Of a DNA stretch of 64,000 nucleotides, positions 55,007 to 64,000 are shown piece after piece; the stretch's first letter is position 1, and every line of letters begins with the position of its first letter. The notes beneath the pieces were generated by a model. It ran no database searches, was not told the origin of the DNA, and worked only from the letters and a program-made list of their open reading frames with translations. Location of the stretch: NCBI RefSeq assembly GCF_026343125.1, contig NZ_JAPEMB010000001.1:2356001-2420000 (forward strand), in the 5' to 3' direction. The position numbers and the translations under genes were made by a program. This DNA is from Streptomyces sp. NBC_00094. GTDB lineage: Bacteria > Actinomycetota > Actinomycetes > Streptomycetales > Streptomycetaceae.

Positions 55007-55425
55007 GGCTTGCCTCCTGCTCATTCGGAAAATGCTGTGGGCCACGCGTATGCGCGCGGCGCTGGCCGTAGTCCACACGTGCCGGGCCTCATCGCGCAAG
55101 TACTGGGCCGCGGAGACCGCCGAAACGGTGACGTTTGGGGCCGTCTCGCCCCAACTTCCGGCACGGTTCGATCCCTCTCCGTGATCAGTCACACATGGTT
55201 CGCCCTGATTTACGGACTTCTGCGGTTTCAGTCTGCCGAATGCCCGGCCGGAACGCATGCGCGAATTGGGCGTAAGGTTGCGATTTGACCGCACGCCGAC
55301 ATGCGGAGGACACCCCCTGGGGGTTACCCCTCGGTAAATGTGACGTCTGGCGTCGACGGGGTACACGATGGACATCCCGACCACTTCGTGGCCTCGTGGG
55401 CACCACCGAACAGCGAAGGAAGAGC
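55007..55425. promoter_or_regulatory. 419-bp divergent region between DUF3052 and aceE
   Basis: No gene. It holds the inverted repeat TTGGGGC-n6-GCCCCAA (55135-55154) and an ACCCCC-TGGGGGT-type palindrome at about 55308-55320, both possible operators for the two divergent promoters. No promoter boxes could be fixed with confidence. Confidence 0.45.
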
Positions 55426-58158
55426 GTGGCTCCCGGATCCGATCGCAACCCGATCATCATTGGCGGCCTTCCCAGCCAGGTCCCGGATTTCGACCCGGAA
55501 GAGACCCAGGAATGGCTCGACTCCCTCGACGCGGCCGTTGACGAGCGAGGCCGCGAGCGGGCCCGCTACCTCATGCTCCGCCTCATCGAGCGGGCGCGCG
55601 AGAAGCGCGTGGCCGTGCCCGAGATGCGCAGCACGGACTACGTCAACACCATCGCCACCAAGGACGAGCCCTTCTTCCCCGGCAACGAGGAGATCGAGCG
55701 CAAGGTCCTCAACGCCACCCGGTGGAACGCGGCCGTGATGGTCTCGCGCGCCCAGCGCCCGGGCATCGGCGTCGGCGGTCACATCGCCACCTTCGCGTCC
55801 TCGGCCTCGCTCTACGACGTCGGCTTCAACCACTTCTTCCGCGGCAAGGACGAGGGTGACGGCGGCGACCAGATCTTCTTCCAGGGCCACGCCTCCCCCG
55901 GCATCTACGCCCGCGCCTACCTCCTGGACCGGCTGAACGACACCCAGCTCGACGGCTTCCGCCAGGAGAAGTCGAAGTACCCGAACGGCCTGTCGTCGTA
56001 CCCGCACCCCCGGCTGATGCCGGACTTCTGGGAGTTCCCGACCGTGTCGATGGGCCTCGGCCCGCTCGGTGCGATCTACCAGGCCCGGATGAACCGGTAC
56101 ATGGAGGCGCGCGGCATCGCCGACACCTCCAAGTCGCACGTCTGGGCGTTCCTCGGCGACGGCGAGATGGACGAGGTCGAGTCGGTCGGCCAGCTGTCCA
56201 TCGCCGCCCGCGAGGGCCTGGACAACCTCACCTTCGTCGTCAACTGCAACCTCCAGCGACTCGACGGCCCGGTGCGCGGCAACGGCAAGATCATCCAGGA
56301 ACTGGAGTCGATCTTCCGGGGCAACGGCTGGAACGTCATCAAGCTGATCTGGGACCGCTCCTGGGACCCGCTGCTCGCGCAGGACCGCGACGGCATCCTG
56401 GTCAACAAGTTCAACACCACCCCGGACGGCCAGTTCCAGACGTACGCGACGGAGACCGGCGCCTACATCCGCGACCACTTCTTCGGCGACGACCACCGGC
56501 TGCGGGCGATGGTCGAGTCCATGTCGGACAAGCAGGTCCTGCACCTGGGACGCGGCGGCCACGACCACAAGAAGATCTACGCGGCCTACGCGGCGGCGAA
56601 GGCCCACGCGGGCCAGCCGACCGTGATCCTCGCCCAGACCGTCAAGGGCTGGACGCTGGGCCCGAACTTCGAGGGCCGCAACGCGACCCACCAGATGAAG
56701 AAGCTGACGGTCGACGACCTCAAGCGCTTCCGCGACCGGCTGCACATCCCGGTGACGGACCGGCAGTTGGAGGACGGCCTGCCGCCGTACTACCACCCGG
56801 GCCGGAACTCCGAGGAGATCCAGTACATGCACGACCGCCGCAGCGCGCTCGGCGGGTACGTGCCGACCCGTGTCGTGCGGGCGAAGCCGCTGGTCCTCCC
56901 CGACGACAAGACCTACGCGGCGGCCAAGAAGGGCTCCGGCCAGCAGTCGATCGCCACCACGATGGCCTTCGTCCGCATCCTGAAGGACCTCATGCGGGAC
57001 AAGGAGATCGGCAAGCGCTTCGTGCTGATCGCCCCCGACGAGTACCGCACCTTCGGCATGGACGCCTTCTTCCCGAGCGCCAAGATCTACAACCCGCTGG
57101 GGCAGCAGTACGAGGCGGTGGACCGCGAGCTCCTCCTCGCCTACAAGGAGTCGCCGACCGGCCAGATGCTGCACGACGGCATCTCCGAGGCCGGCTGCAC
57201 GGCCTCGCTGATCGCCGCCGGTTCCGCGTACGCCACGCACGGCGAGCCGCTGATCCCGGTGTACGTCTTCTACTCGATGTTCGGTTTCCAGCGGACCGGT
57301 GACCAGTTCTGGCAGATGGCCGACCAGCTGGCGCGCGGCTTCGTGCTCGGTGCCACCGCCGGCCGCACGACGCTGACCGGCGAGGGCCTCCAGCACGCGG
57401 ACGGCCACTCGCACCTGCTCGCCTCGACCAACCCGGCCTGTATCGCCTACGACCCGGCCTACGGTTTCGAGATCGCGCACATCGTCAAGGACGGCCTGCG
57501 CCGGATGTACGGCCCGGCCGCCGAGGACGTCTTCTACTACCTGACCGTCTACAACGAGCCGATCCAGCACCCGGCCGAGCCGGAGGACGTGGACGTCGAG
57601 GGCATCATCGCCGGCATCCACCGCTTCAAGCCGGCCGCGGCCGGTGCGATCCCGGCGCAGATCATGGCCTCCGGTGTCGCCGTGCCGTGGGCGATCGAGG
57701 CACAGCGGATCCTCGCCGAGGAGTGGAACGTGCGGGCCGACGTCTGGTCCGCGACCTCGTGGACCGAGCTGCGCCGCGAGGCCGTGGCCGTCGAGGAGCA
57801 CAACCTGCTCCACCCGGACGAGGAGCAGCGCGTCCCGTACGTGACGCGCAAGCTCCAGGCCGCCGAGGGTCCGTTCGTGGCGGTCTCGGACTGGATGCGC
57901 TCGGTCCCGGACCAGATCTCCCGCTGGGTGCCGGGCCGGTACACCTCGCTGGGCGCGGACGGCTTCGGCTTCGCGGACACGCGGGGCGCGGCCCGTCGCT
58001 ACTTCCACATCGACGCCCAGTCGATCGTGCTCTCCGTGCTGACCGAGCTCGCCCGCGAGGGCAAGGTCGACCGGTCGGCCCTGAAGCAGGCCGTCGACCG
58101 CTACCAGCTGCTCGACGTGGCGGCCGCCGACCCGGGCGCCGCGGGCGGCGACGCCTGA
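55426..58158 (+). CDS. aceE: Pyruvate dehydrogenase E1 component AceE, 910 aa
   Basis: Homodimeric E1 of the pyruvate dehydrogenase complex: decarboxylates pyruvate on thiamine diphosphate and passes the acetyl group to E2. N-terminal domain begins [18 protein letters not shown]; the ThDP motif is GDGEMDE ... VVNCN around 243-278; the middle domain has [15 protein letters not shown] and [19 protein letters not shown]. Start GTG 55426 follows GGAAG; length is normal for AceE. Monocistronic. Central metabolism gene, supporting a core chromosomal location. Confidence 0.97.
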   Translation: MAPGSDRNPIIIGGLPSQVPDFDPEETQEWLDSLDAAVDERGRERARYLMLRLIERAREKRVAVPEMRSTDYVNTIATKDEPFFPGNEEIERKVLNATRWNAAVMVSRAQRPGIGVGGHIATFASSASLYDVGFNHFFRGKDEGDGGDQIFFQGHASPGIYARAYLLDRLNDTQLDGFRQEKSKYPNGLSSYPHPRLMPDFWEFPTVSMGLGPLGAIYQARMNRYMEARGIADTSKSHVWAFLGDGEMDEVESVGQLSIAAREGLDNLTFVVNCNLQRLDGPVRGNGKIIQELESIFRGNGWNVIKLIWDRSWDPLLAQDRDGILVNKFNTTPDGQFQTYATETGAYIRDHFFGDDHRLRAMVESMSDKQVLHLGRGGHDHKKIYAAYAAAKAHAGQPTVILAQTVKGWTLGPNFEGRNATHQMKKLTVDDLKRFRDRLHIPVTDRQLEDGLPPYYHPGRNSEEIQYMHDRRSALGGYVPTRVVRAKPLVLPDDKTYAAAKKGSGQQSIATTMAFVRILKDLMRDKEIGKRFVLIAPDEYRTFGMDAFFPSAKIYNPLGQQYEAVDRELLLAYKESPTGQMLHDGISEAGCTASLIAAGSAYATHGEPLIPVYVFYSMFGFQRTGDQFWQMADQLARGFVLGATAGRTTLTGEGLQHADGHSHLLASTNPACIAYDPAYGFEIAHIVKDGLRRMYGPAAEDVFYYLTVYNEPIQHPAEPEDVDVEGIIAGIHRFKPAAAGAIPAQIMASGVAVPWAIEAQRILAEEWNVRADVWSATSWTELRREAVAVEEHNLLHPDEEQRVPYVTRKLQAAEGPFVAVSDWMRSVPDQISRWVPGRYTSLGADGFGFADTRGAARRYFHIDAQSIVLSVLTELAREGKVDRSALKQAVDRYQLLDVAAADPGAAGGDA

Positions 58159-58261
58159 CCGGCGGGATACCCCCGGCATCGAGCGGTAGCACGTAGCACC
58201 TGGTGAGGGGCGGTGGGACCGATGGTCTCGCCGCCCTTCGGCGTTCTCTACGATGCCCCGC

Positions 58262-59164
58262 ATGAAGGATCGCTGGGAAAGGCGCACCCAGACGCCACTG
58301 CTGGTGCTGGCCGTGGCGTTCGGCATCGCCTATGCCGTGCCGATCGTGGCGCCCGACGCCGCCCCCTGGGTGCACCGGCTGTGCACCCATGTCGAGTGGG
58401 TGGTGTGGGCGGCCTTCGCCCTCGACTACGTGGTCCGGCTCGCCCTCGCCCCGGCCCGCTGGGCCTTCGTCCGCTCGCACCCCCTGGATCTGCTCGCGGT
58501 CCTGCTGCCGATGGTGCAGCCGCTGCGGCTGCTGCGGGTCGTCTCCACGCTCCTCCTCGTGGGCCGGCGGGCCAGGATGGCGCCGCAGATAACGCTCACC
58601 ACCTATGTGGCGGGCGCGGTGGTCGGGCTGATGATGTTCGGCTCGCTCGCCGTGCTGCATGTCGAGCGGGACGCCCCGAACGGCAACATCAAGACGCTCG
58701 GGGACGCCGTCTGGTGGTCCTTCACCACGATGACCACCGTCGGCTACGGCGACCACGCCCCGACCACGGGCCTCGGCCGGGTCCTCGCGGTCGGTCTGAT
58801 GCTCTCGGGCATCGCCCTGCTCGGTGTCGTCACCGCCAACATCGCGGCCTGGTTCATCGCCCGCTTCGACCGGGACGACGCGGCGGAGCGCCGGCAGACC
58901 GAGCTCCTGGAGACGCTCACCCGGGAGGTCCGGGAGCTGCGCACGGAGGTGGCACGGCTCACCGCGCCGGCCGGATCACCCGACGCCCCCGTCCCGGCCG
59001 GATCATCCGATGCCCTCGTCCCGGCCGGATCACCCGACGCCCCCGCCGTAGCCGGATCACCTGATGTCCCCGCCGCCGGATCACCCGACGCCCCCGCCGC
59101 GGCCGATATCCCCGCCCCCGCCGGGACGACGAATCCCGTCGTCCCTACCGCTCCCAGATCTTGA
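58262..59164 (+). CDS. Potassium channel family protein, 300 aa
   Basis: Membrane ion channel, Kv-like small type. Helices at ~12-33, 45-60, 75-95, 110-135; pore loop WWSFTTMTTVGYGDHAP with the selectivity filter TVGYGD near 160; last helix LAVGLMLSGIALLGVVTANIAAWFIARF, then a short coiled coil (LLETLTREVRELRTEVARL). The C-terminal ~70 residues are AGSPDAPVP repeats (27-nt unit), disordered. ATG 58253 is an alternative start. Overlaps the convergent I36 gene by 20 nt. Confidence 0.9.
   Translation: MKDRWERRTQTPLLVLAVAFGIAYAVPIVAPDAAPWVHRLCTHVEWVVWAAFALDYVVRLALAPARWAFVRSHPLDLLAVLLPMVQPLRLLRVVSTLLLVGRRARMAPQITLTTYVAGAVVGLMMFGSLAVLHVERDAPNGNIKTLGDAVWWSFTTMTTVGYGDHAPTTGLGRVLAVGLMLSGIALLGVVTANIAAWFIARFDRDDAAERRQTELLETLTREVRELRTEVARLTAPAGSPDAPVPAGSSDALVPAGSPDAPAVAGSPDVPAAGSPDAPAAADIPAPAGTTNPVVPTAPRS
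58969..59095. repeat. 27-bp degenerate tandem repeats
   Basis: About four copies of a GCCGGATCACCCGACGCCCC-type unit encoding AGSPDAP(V/A) in the tail of the channel protein. Confidence 0.8.
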
Positions 59165-59540
59165 ACGCTCTGACCTCGTAGGGCGTCCGCGGCACCCAGG
59201 TCCCGCTCCCCGGGTAGGTCTCGAACTCCCCCGTCTCCCCGCACTCCTCCGACTGGTACGTGGTGACCGGCCGTCCCGTGCGGTTCGCCAGGGACTGGGC
59301 CGAGGTGCCGGGCGGCAGGGCGACACAGCTCTCGATGTCGGTCGTGGCCAGTTCGTGGCTCCGGGCCCCGCCCTTGAAGTCGGGCTTGGGCCAGAGGCAG
59401 AGCCGGCCCGGGCCGCAGGCGCCCAGCTTCTGTTCGGCGACCGCCGCGGCCGTCACCGGGGCCGGCAGGGCCGCGAGGAGGAGGGCCCCCAGTGCCGTGG
59501 CCGCCAGCAGCCGCTTCGTATACGTGAACGTCTCTGTCAT
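59145..59540 (-). CDS. Peptidase inhibitor I36-like secreted protein, 131 aa
   Basis: Exported small protein. Signal peptide LLAATALGALLLAALPAPVTA; mature CGPGRLCLWPKPDFKGGARSHELATTDIESCVALP with the beta/gamma-crystallin-like I36 pattern (C-L-W...F-x-G), and two disulfide-capable Cys pairs. Members inhibit proteases or coat the surface. 3' end overlaps the channel gene. Confidence 0.83.
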   Translation of the reverse strand: MTETFTYTKRLLAATALGALLLAALPAPVTAAAVAEQKLGACGPGRLCLWPKPDFKGGARSHELATTDIESCVALPPGTSAQSLANRTGRPVTTYQSEECGETGEFETYPGSGTWVPRTPYEVRAFKIWER

Positions 59541-59639
59541 CTCTCCAAGCCCCCTGTTTCGTCACTCTCCGTAATCAATACTCTGGACGACGTCACCCCC
59601 CGTTGAGAAGAGGGCCAAAGCCTCTTCACCCGAACGGGC

Positions 59640-59676
59640 GACGGCCCCCACCGGACCAGGTCCGGTGGGGGCCGTC
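59640..59676 (-). terminator. Perfect 18-bp hairpin terminator
   Basis: Arms 59640-59657 and 59659-59676 are exact reverse complements (GACGGCCCCCACCGGACC-type) around one base. Ends the exporter transcript; it can also serve the convergent side. Confidence 0.9.
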
Positions 59677-59693
59677 GTGAGTGGCGCGGGGCG

Positions 59694-61319
59694 TCAGATG
59701 TGACCGCCGCCCATGCCTCCCGCCTCCGCGTTCTCACCGCGCTTGGTGAGCGTGGCGACGAGGGCGGCGGCGACCGCGACGCCGCCGGCGACGGTGAAGG
59801 CCAGGCCCATGCCGTCCAGGAAGGTGTCGTGGATGACCCCGGAGATCTTGTCGAAGAGGTCGGGGGTCATCCCCGGCGCCTGGGCCAGCTCCGGCGGGGC
59901 CATACCGAACTCGGCGGCCTGCTCCAGGGCCGGGTTGACCGGGGCCGGGATGCCGGCCTCCTGCCAGTTGCCCGCGAAGGAGTCCGCCACCTTGGAGGAC
60001 ATGACGGCGCCGAGCACCGCCGTACCGAGCGCGCCACCGACCTGCATGGCGGCCTGCTGCAGACCGCCGGCCACGCCGGAGAGCTCCAGCGGGGCGTTGC
60101 CGACGATGACCTCGGTGGCGCCGACCATGACCGGGGCGAGGCCCAGGCCGAGCAGGGCGAACCAGAGGGACATGGCGAAGGTGCCGGTGTCGGCGGTGAG
60201 CGTGATCATGCCGAACATCGCGACGGCCGTGCAGACCATGCCGCCGACGAGCGGCACGCGCGGGCCGAACTTGGTGATCAGGGCGCCCGCCAGCGGCGAG
60301 GAGACGATCATCATCGCGGTCAGCGGCAGCAGGTGCAGACCGCTGTCGACCGGGCTGAGACCCTTCACGCCCTGGAGGTAGAAGGTCACGAAGAACAGGC
60401 CGCCCATGAAGGCGAAGGCCATCAGGACCATCAGGACGACACCGGCCGAGAGCGGCACGGAGCGGAACATGGCGAGCGGGACGAGCGGCTCCTTGACCTT
60501 GGTCTCCCAGAAGGCGAAGACCGCGAAGAGCAGCAGCGCACCGATCAGACAGCCCCAGGTCTTGCCGCTGGACCAGCCCCAGGACTCGCCGGCCTTGATG
60601 AGGCTCCAGACGAGGGAGGCCATGGCGCCGGAGAGCAGCACGATGCCGACGACGTCGAAGGAGCGCGGCGCGTTCTCGGCGCGGTGGTCCTTGAGGATGA
60701 CCAGGCCGAGGACGAGCGCGAGGACGCCGACCGGCACGTTGATGAAGAAGACGGACTGCCAGCTGACGTGCTCGACGAGCAGGCCGCCGACGATCGGGCC
60801 GCCCGCGGTGGAGGCGCCGATGACCATGCCCCAGATGCCGATGGCCATGTTCAGCTTCTCGGCGGGGAAGGTGGCGCGCAGCAGGCCGAGCGCGGCCGGC
60901 ATCAGCAGGGCGCCGAAGAGGCCCTGGAGGACGCGGAAGCCGATCACGGCCCCGATCGAGTCGGACAGGCCGATCGCCCCGGAGGCGACGGCGAAGCCCG
61001 CGATGCCGATGAGGAAGGTCTGCCGGTGGCCGAAACGGTCACCGAGCTTGCCGGCGGTGATCAGCGCGACGGCGAGCGCGAGCAGGTAGCCGTTGGTGAT
61101 CCATTGGACCTGGGCGAGCGTGGCGCCGAGGTCGGTCTTGATGGCGGGGTTGGCGATCGCGACGATCGTGCCGTCGAGCGCGACCATCATCACGCCCACG
61201 GCGACGGCGAACAGGGTCAGCCAGGGGTGGCCGCGCAGTCCCTTCGCCGGGACCGGAACGGGTTCCCGGACGCCCCCCTGACCCTGCGGGGCCTTTTCCA
61301 CGGTGGTCTGACTAGTCAT
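59694..61319 (-). CDS. DHA2-family MFS multidrug exporter, 541 aa
   Basis: Proton-driven efflux pump with 14 helices. Motifs: LDGTIVAIANPAI in helix 1, AGKLGDRFGHRQ (motif A), GGPIVGG-x-L motif C in helix 5. Long loop before the last helix (GFAGNWQEAGIPAPVNPALE). Divergent from a TetR gene (61435), a usual drug-sensing pair; the shared region carries TGACA repeats as operator candidates. Substrate unknown. Confidence 0.9.
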   Translation of the reverse strand: MTSQTTVEKAPQGQGGVREPVPVPAKGLRGHPWLTLFAVAVGVMMVALDGTIVAIANPAIKTDLGATLAQVQWITNGYLLALAVALITAGKLGDRFGHRQTFLIGIAGFAVASGAIGLSDSIGAVIGFRVLQGLFGALLMPAALGLLRATFPAEKLNMAIGIWGMVIGASTAGGPIVGGLLVEHVSWQSVFFINVPVGVLALVLGLVILKDHRAENAPRSFDVVGIVLLSGAMASLVWSLIKAGESWGWSSGKTWGCLIGALLLFAVFAFWETKVKEPLVPLAMFRSVPLSAGVVLMVLMAFAFMGGLFFVTFYLQGVKGLSPVDSGLHLLPLTAMMIVSSPLAGALITKFGPRVPLVGGMVCTAVAMFGMITLTADTGTFAMSLWFALLGLGLAPVMVGATEVIVGNAPLELSGVAGGLQQAAMQVGGALGTAVLGAVMSSKVADSFAGNWQEAGIPAPVNPALEQAAEFGMAPPELAQAPGMTPDLFDKISGVIHDTFLDGMGLAFTVAGGVAVAAALVATLTKRGENAEAGGMGGGHI

Positions 61320-61330
61320 GCCGACAGGCT

Positions 61331-61382
61331 AATGACAGTCGCTGACAATTGACAAAGCGATTCACACGCCGGTAACTGTCAC
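61331..61382. promoter_or_regulatory. TGACA/TGTCA operator candidates
   Basis: Between the exporter and TetR genes, TGACA occurs three times at 61333-61353 spaced 10 and 7 nt, and TGTCA once at about 61376. The TetR dimer probably binds here and controls both genes. The exact dyad is not clear. Confidence 0.4.
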
Positions 61383-61434
61383 GTAGCTCACAGGTACGCT
61401 GAGCTGGACGAAACGCCCGAAAAGAGGATCCGAA

Positions 61435-62106
61435 GTGACCGTGCCCGCCCCCGGCCTGCGTGAGCGGAAGAAGCAGCGCACGCGCGACACGCTGATCCGG
61501 GTGGCCCTCGAGCTCTTCACGACCCAGGGGTACGAGCGGACCACCGTCGACGAGATCGTGGACGCCGTCGAGGTCTCCCAGCGCACCTTCTTCCGCTACT
61601 TCGCCTCCAAGGAAGAAGTCGCCTTCGCCGTCCAGCACATGGTGGAGGAGCTCTTCGTGACCGCCCTCGGGCAGCGTCCGCCCGGCGAAGGCCCCTTCGA
61701 CGCGCTGCGCCACGCCGTCCTCAGTGCCTGGGACCACGCGGGCGAGGCGGTCACCGAGGTCGTCCCGATCGAGCTGTACCTGCGGACCTTCCGGATGATC
61801 GAGTCGACGCCCGCGCTGCTCGCCGCCCATCTACGCCGCTCCGCCGAGACGGAGGAGACGATCGCCCGGACGATCGCCGAGCGGGAGGGCCTCGACGTGG
61901 ACGCGGACCCGCGCCCCCGGATCGCGGTGGCCGCGTTCAGCGGGGTGATGCGGGTGACCGGCCAGATGTGGGGCCGGGGCACGGACCAGAGCCTGGAGGC
62001 CATCCGCGCCCTCACCGAGCAGTACCTCGACCACCTCGGCCCGGCGCTCGCCCCGCACTGGCGGGCCCTCGACGACAGCGGCCCGTCCCCCCTACCGACC
62101 CCCTGA
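61435..62106 (+). CDS. TetR-family repressor of the MFS exporter, 223 aa
   Basis: HTH at ~10-58 (RERKKQRTRDTLIRVALELFTTQGYERTTVDEIVDAVEVSQRTFFRYFASKEEVAF), C-terminal ligand domain with TRP-like helices. GTG start with no strong ribosome-binding site. The RTFFRYF recognition helix is the common SACE-type. Its gene is divergent from and adjacent to the exporter, so local regulation is likely. Confidence 0.9.
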   Translation: MTVPAPGLRERKKQRTRDTLIRVALELFTTQGYERTTVDEIVDAVEVSQRTFFRYFASKEEVAFAVQHMVEELFVTALGQRPPGEGPFDALRHAVLSAWDHAGEAVTEVVPIELYLRTFRMIESTPALLAAHLRRSAETEETIARTIAEREGLDVDADPRPRIAVAAFSGVMRVTGQMWGRGTDQSLEAIRALTEQYLDHLGPALAPHWRALDDSGPSPLPTP

Positions 62107-62282
62107 ACCGCACCGCGCCGCGAGCCCCGTCGGCGCGAACCCGGCACGTGCCGACAGCGTTTGCCGCCACGGAATATCCGGTGCGGAAGGGGCCTGACAG
62201 GGTCGGACGCGCGTAGATCACGGAATTTCCCGACCTTTCACAGGGGCGACGCACGGGGCACGCGCCGCTTACGATGAGGCGT

Positions 62283-63191
62283 ATGGGTGATGTGCTGGCC
62301 GGAAATCATGCCACCTGGGAGTTCGAGAGCGACGCCCTCGTCATCCGCTTCGATCGGGGGAACCGCACGCCGAAGCTTCTCAGCGCACTGCGTGAACGAC
62401 GTGTACCGCACCAGGCGTTGGCGTCCGTGACGCTCACGCCCGGCGAGCGGGGCACCGTCGTGCTGCACGCCGTGCCGAGGCCCGGCGCCGATCCGCTGAT
62501 GGAAGCGGCCGCCGGGCAGCTCAAGGAACGGTGCGACCCGTACCGCCTGGTGCTGCCGGCCGAGCGGGAGACGCTCGCCGAGTACTACCGGGACGAGCTG
62601 CGCGCGGTCCTCCCCTGGGACGCGGCGGACCCCGCCGACCCGGCGGGCCTCGGGGACGTACGGCCCGCCGACGACTTCCTGGTGGCCGCGCCCGCGGGGC
62701 CGCGGTCCTTCAAGGCGTACGACGGGAAGGCCAGCTTCGACGGGACCTCGGAGGTCACGTTCCGCTGGTCCTGGACGGGCGCGTCCTCCGAGAAGTGGCG
62801 GGCCGGCGACCAGACCTTCTCGGTACGCGATCTCAGCGGGGTCGAGTGGCGCTCGCCGGAGGGCTTCGACGGGTACCTGCGCATGGTGCGCCGGGACGGC
62901 GAGCCCCGGCCCGCCCAGCCCGACCGGGACCCGGCGTCGGTCGTCTTCGGCCTCGGCTACGGCCCGGTGTACGACTCCCTCCCCTTCGCGGCGGCGGTCC
63001 TCGCGGCGATCCGCGGCAAGGCCCGCGCGCCGCTCCCCGTCGCCGCCCCGGCAGGCGTCCGGAACGCGGCGCACGGCGACCCCGGAGCGGTCGCGGAAAG
63101 GATTCGCCACCTGGGCGAGCTGCACCAGGCGGGGCTGGTGACGGACGAGGAGTTCTCGGCGAAGAAGGCGGAACTCCTGGCGGAGCTCTGA
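62283..63191 (+). CDS. DUF4429 and SHOCT domain protein, 302 aa
   Basis: Cytoplasmic protein of unknown role. N-terminal DUF4429-like domain (GNHATWEFESDALVIRFDRG ... RVPHQALASVTLTPGERGTVVLHAVP), a second half with a similar beta pattern (SFKAYDGKASFDGTSEVTFRWSWTGASS), and a C-terminal SHOCT helix hairpin (IRHLGELHQAGLVTDEEFSAKKAELLAEL). ATG 62283 follows GAGG. SHOCT often mediates oligomerisation. Confidence 0.88.
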   Translation: MGDVLAGNHATWEFESDALVIRFDRGNRTPKLLSALRERRVPHQALASVTLTPGERGTVVLHAVPRPGADPLMEAAAGQLKERCDPYRLVLPAERETLAEYYRDELRAVLPWDAADPADPAGLGDVRPADDFLVAAPAGPRSFKAYDGKASFDGTSEVTFRWSWTGASSEKWRAGDQTFSVRDLSGVEWRSPEGFDGYLRMVRRDGEPRPAQPDRDPASVVFGLGYGPVYDSLPFAAAVLAAIRGKARAPLPVAAPAGVRNAAHGDPGAVAERIRHLGELHQAGLVTDEEFSAKKAELLAEL

Positions 63192-63266
63192 GGGTGGGGC
63201 CTGCGGGGCGGGCCTGAAGGTCGGGCCTGAGGACCGAGCCTGAGGGGCCAGGCCTTCAAAGGCGAT

Positions 63267-63309
63267 GTCATACCCCGGTACCGGGTCAGGGTCCCCACCC
63301 CGGTATGAC
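63267..63309. promoter_or_regulatory. Inverted repeat upstream of a histidine kinase gene
   Basis: GTCATACCCCGG at 63267-63278 faces CCGGTATGAC at 63300-63309, 8-bp perfect arms GTCATACC/GGTATGAC. About 40 bp before the kinase start; a candidate site for the kinase's own response regulator. Confidence 0.5.
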
Positions 63310-63346
63310 GTCACGTCCCGCGCCCGCTGCCTACCCTGGGCGGGTC

Positions 63347-64000
63347 ATGGCTACCGAACAGCGGCACGAGCCGCCCATCCGCCGGCTCGCCCGGATCAGC
63401 GCCCGGTCACGCGAGGCGTTCCGTGGCTTCGGGGGAGCGCTCACCACCCCGGCCACCCCCGGCGCGCCCCTGCTCGCCGAGGCCTCCTCGCGGTGGGTGC
63501 GGCTGCTGCCGTACGTCGTCGCCGTCGCCTTCGTCTCCGCGCTCCTGCCCAGCACGGTCAACGTCCTCACCCACGACTACGGCGTCAACGCCGCCCTCGC
63601 CGGGGCCCTCGCCACCGCCCAGACCGCGCCGCTGCTGCTGGCCGTCTCCCGGCCCCTCCAGGCCTGGTGGGTGATCTTCACCGCCGACGTGCTCGGCGCG
63701 CTCCCCCTCCTCGCCTCGGACGGTGCCCACGCGGACCTGTGGCCCTGGACCCCGCCGGTCGTCGTCGGCTACTGCGCGCTGATGGTCGCGCTCGGGCTGC
63801 GCGAGTCCCGCCGGGCGCTCTTCGGCGTCTGGCTGGCGACGGGCGTGTCCGGGTTCGTCCTGGAGATCTTCCGGCCCGACGGCGACACCAGCGTCCACAC
63901 GCTGCTGCTCGTGCTGAGCGGCGTCCTGCTGCTGCTCACCTCGGCCGTACGTTCCCGGGGCGACGCGCAGCGGCGGCTCGTCGAGCAGGAGACCATCAGC
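63347..64000 (+). CDS. Sensor histidine kinase, N-terminal part (cut by window end)
   Basis: Open frame from ATG 63347 to the window edge, 218 codons, no stop. After a basic N-terminus come about five to six membrane helices (WVRLLPYVVAVAFVSALLP, ALAGALATAQTAPLLLAVSR, WWVIFTADVLGALPLLA, VVVGYCALMVALGLR, LFGVWLATGVSGFVLEIF, LLLVLSGVLLLLTSAV) and then RSRGDAQRRLVEQETIS. This is the start of the linker that precedes the HisKA_3/NarL-type kinase core in Streptomyces sensors. The catalytic part lies outside the window. Confidence 0.8.
   Translation, partial: MATEQRHEPPIRRLARISARSREAFRGFGGALTTPATPGAPLLAEASSRWVRLLPYVVAVAFVSALLPSTVNVLTHDYGVNAALAGALATAQTAPLLLAVSRPLQAWWVIFTADVLGALPLLASDGAHADLWPWTPPVVVGYCALMVALGLRESRRALFGVWLATGVSGFVLEIFRPDGDTSVHTLLLVLSGVLLLLTSAVRSRGDAQRRLVEQETIS

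Noticed and set aside
55324..58326. 1000-codon minus-strand frame opposite aceE
   Set aside because: Typical antisense shadow of a high-GC gene; aceE is unmistakable on the plus strand.

Overview
The window is high-GC DNA with GTG starts, 4-nt stop/start overlaps, lipobox lipoproteins and frequent GC-rich inverted repeats. Protein content (KstR-like TetR, DUF3052-AhpE-AceE block, TerD paralogues, ECF cobalamin-type transporter, SLT lysozyme-like protein) and the repeats point to a Streptomyces chromosome, core rather than terminal. No rRNA, integrase, transposase or CRISPR was seen; one tRNA-Val(UAC) is present.

Layout. 1-5 kb: a hypothetical protein, a lipoprotein, and a minus-strand operon glycosyltransferase GT4 > methyltransferase > alpha/alpha-toroid protein. 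5-12.7 kb: a KstR-like TetR with a consensus operator, three related small lipoproteins, an aldehyde dehydrogenase-ferredoxin pair, a cytochrome P450 and an MBL-fold hydrolase. 12.8-19.1 kb: a cobalamin riboswitch leading five translationally coupled genes (toroid surface protein, SCO2322-like protein, CbiQ, double ATPase, ECF S component). 19.4-25.8 kb: secreted SLT protein, nitronate monooxygenase, divergent steroid-type thiolase and CYP125-like P450, DUF2330 protein and O-methyltransferase. 25.8-38.9 kb: serpin bracketed by repeat-element ends, monooxygenase-fold protein, GNAT, MFS exporter with a C-terminal winged helix, peptidoglycan-binding protein, HAD phosphatase, FetB-like permease, secreted HNH nuclease, DedA, DUF2277, GntR regulator, lamin-tail protein, DUF4231 protein. 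38.9-42.3 kb: pterin dehydratase and XRE regulator facing a set of small uncharacterised genes, one only 27 codons, ending at tRNA-Val. 42.4-53.9 kb: DUF4097 lipoprotein, coiled-coil protein, FmdB, then a tellurite-type (Ter) stress cluster: HAD, PRTase-TRSP-StiP fusion, CitE-like lyase, four TerD-family proteins and a TerC-like DUF475 membrane protein. 54-58.2 kb: AhpE, DUF3052, pyruvate dehydrogenase E1 AceE. 58.2-64 kb: K+ channel, I36 inhibitor-like protein, DHA2 exporter with divergent TetR, DUF4429/SHOCT protein, and the start of a sensor histidine kinase cut by the window edge.

How the genes work together. The clearest linked systems are: (1) a scattered steroid/sterol side-chain set. 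The KstR-like repressor site, the ALDH-ferredoxin promoter and the thiolase/CYP125 intergenic region share a CT-NN-(T/A)AC-NN-GTTCTAG core, which suggests one regulon over 17 kb; (2) a B12-controlled ECF uptake operon with a transcobalamin-like surface protein; (3) a Ter cluster in which the StiP part appears to retain its own ribosome-binding site inside a fused gene. Two inverted-repeat elements were also resolved: one lies in frame between the ATPase domains of the ECF transporter, the other sits directly upstream of the serpin gene.
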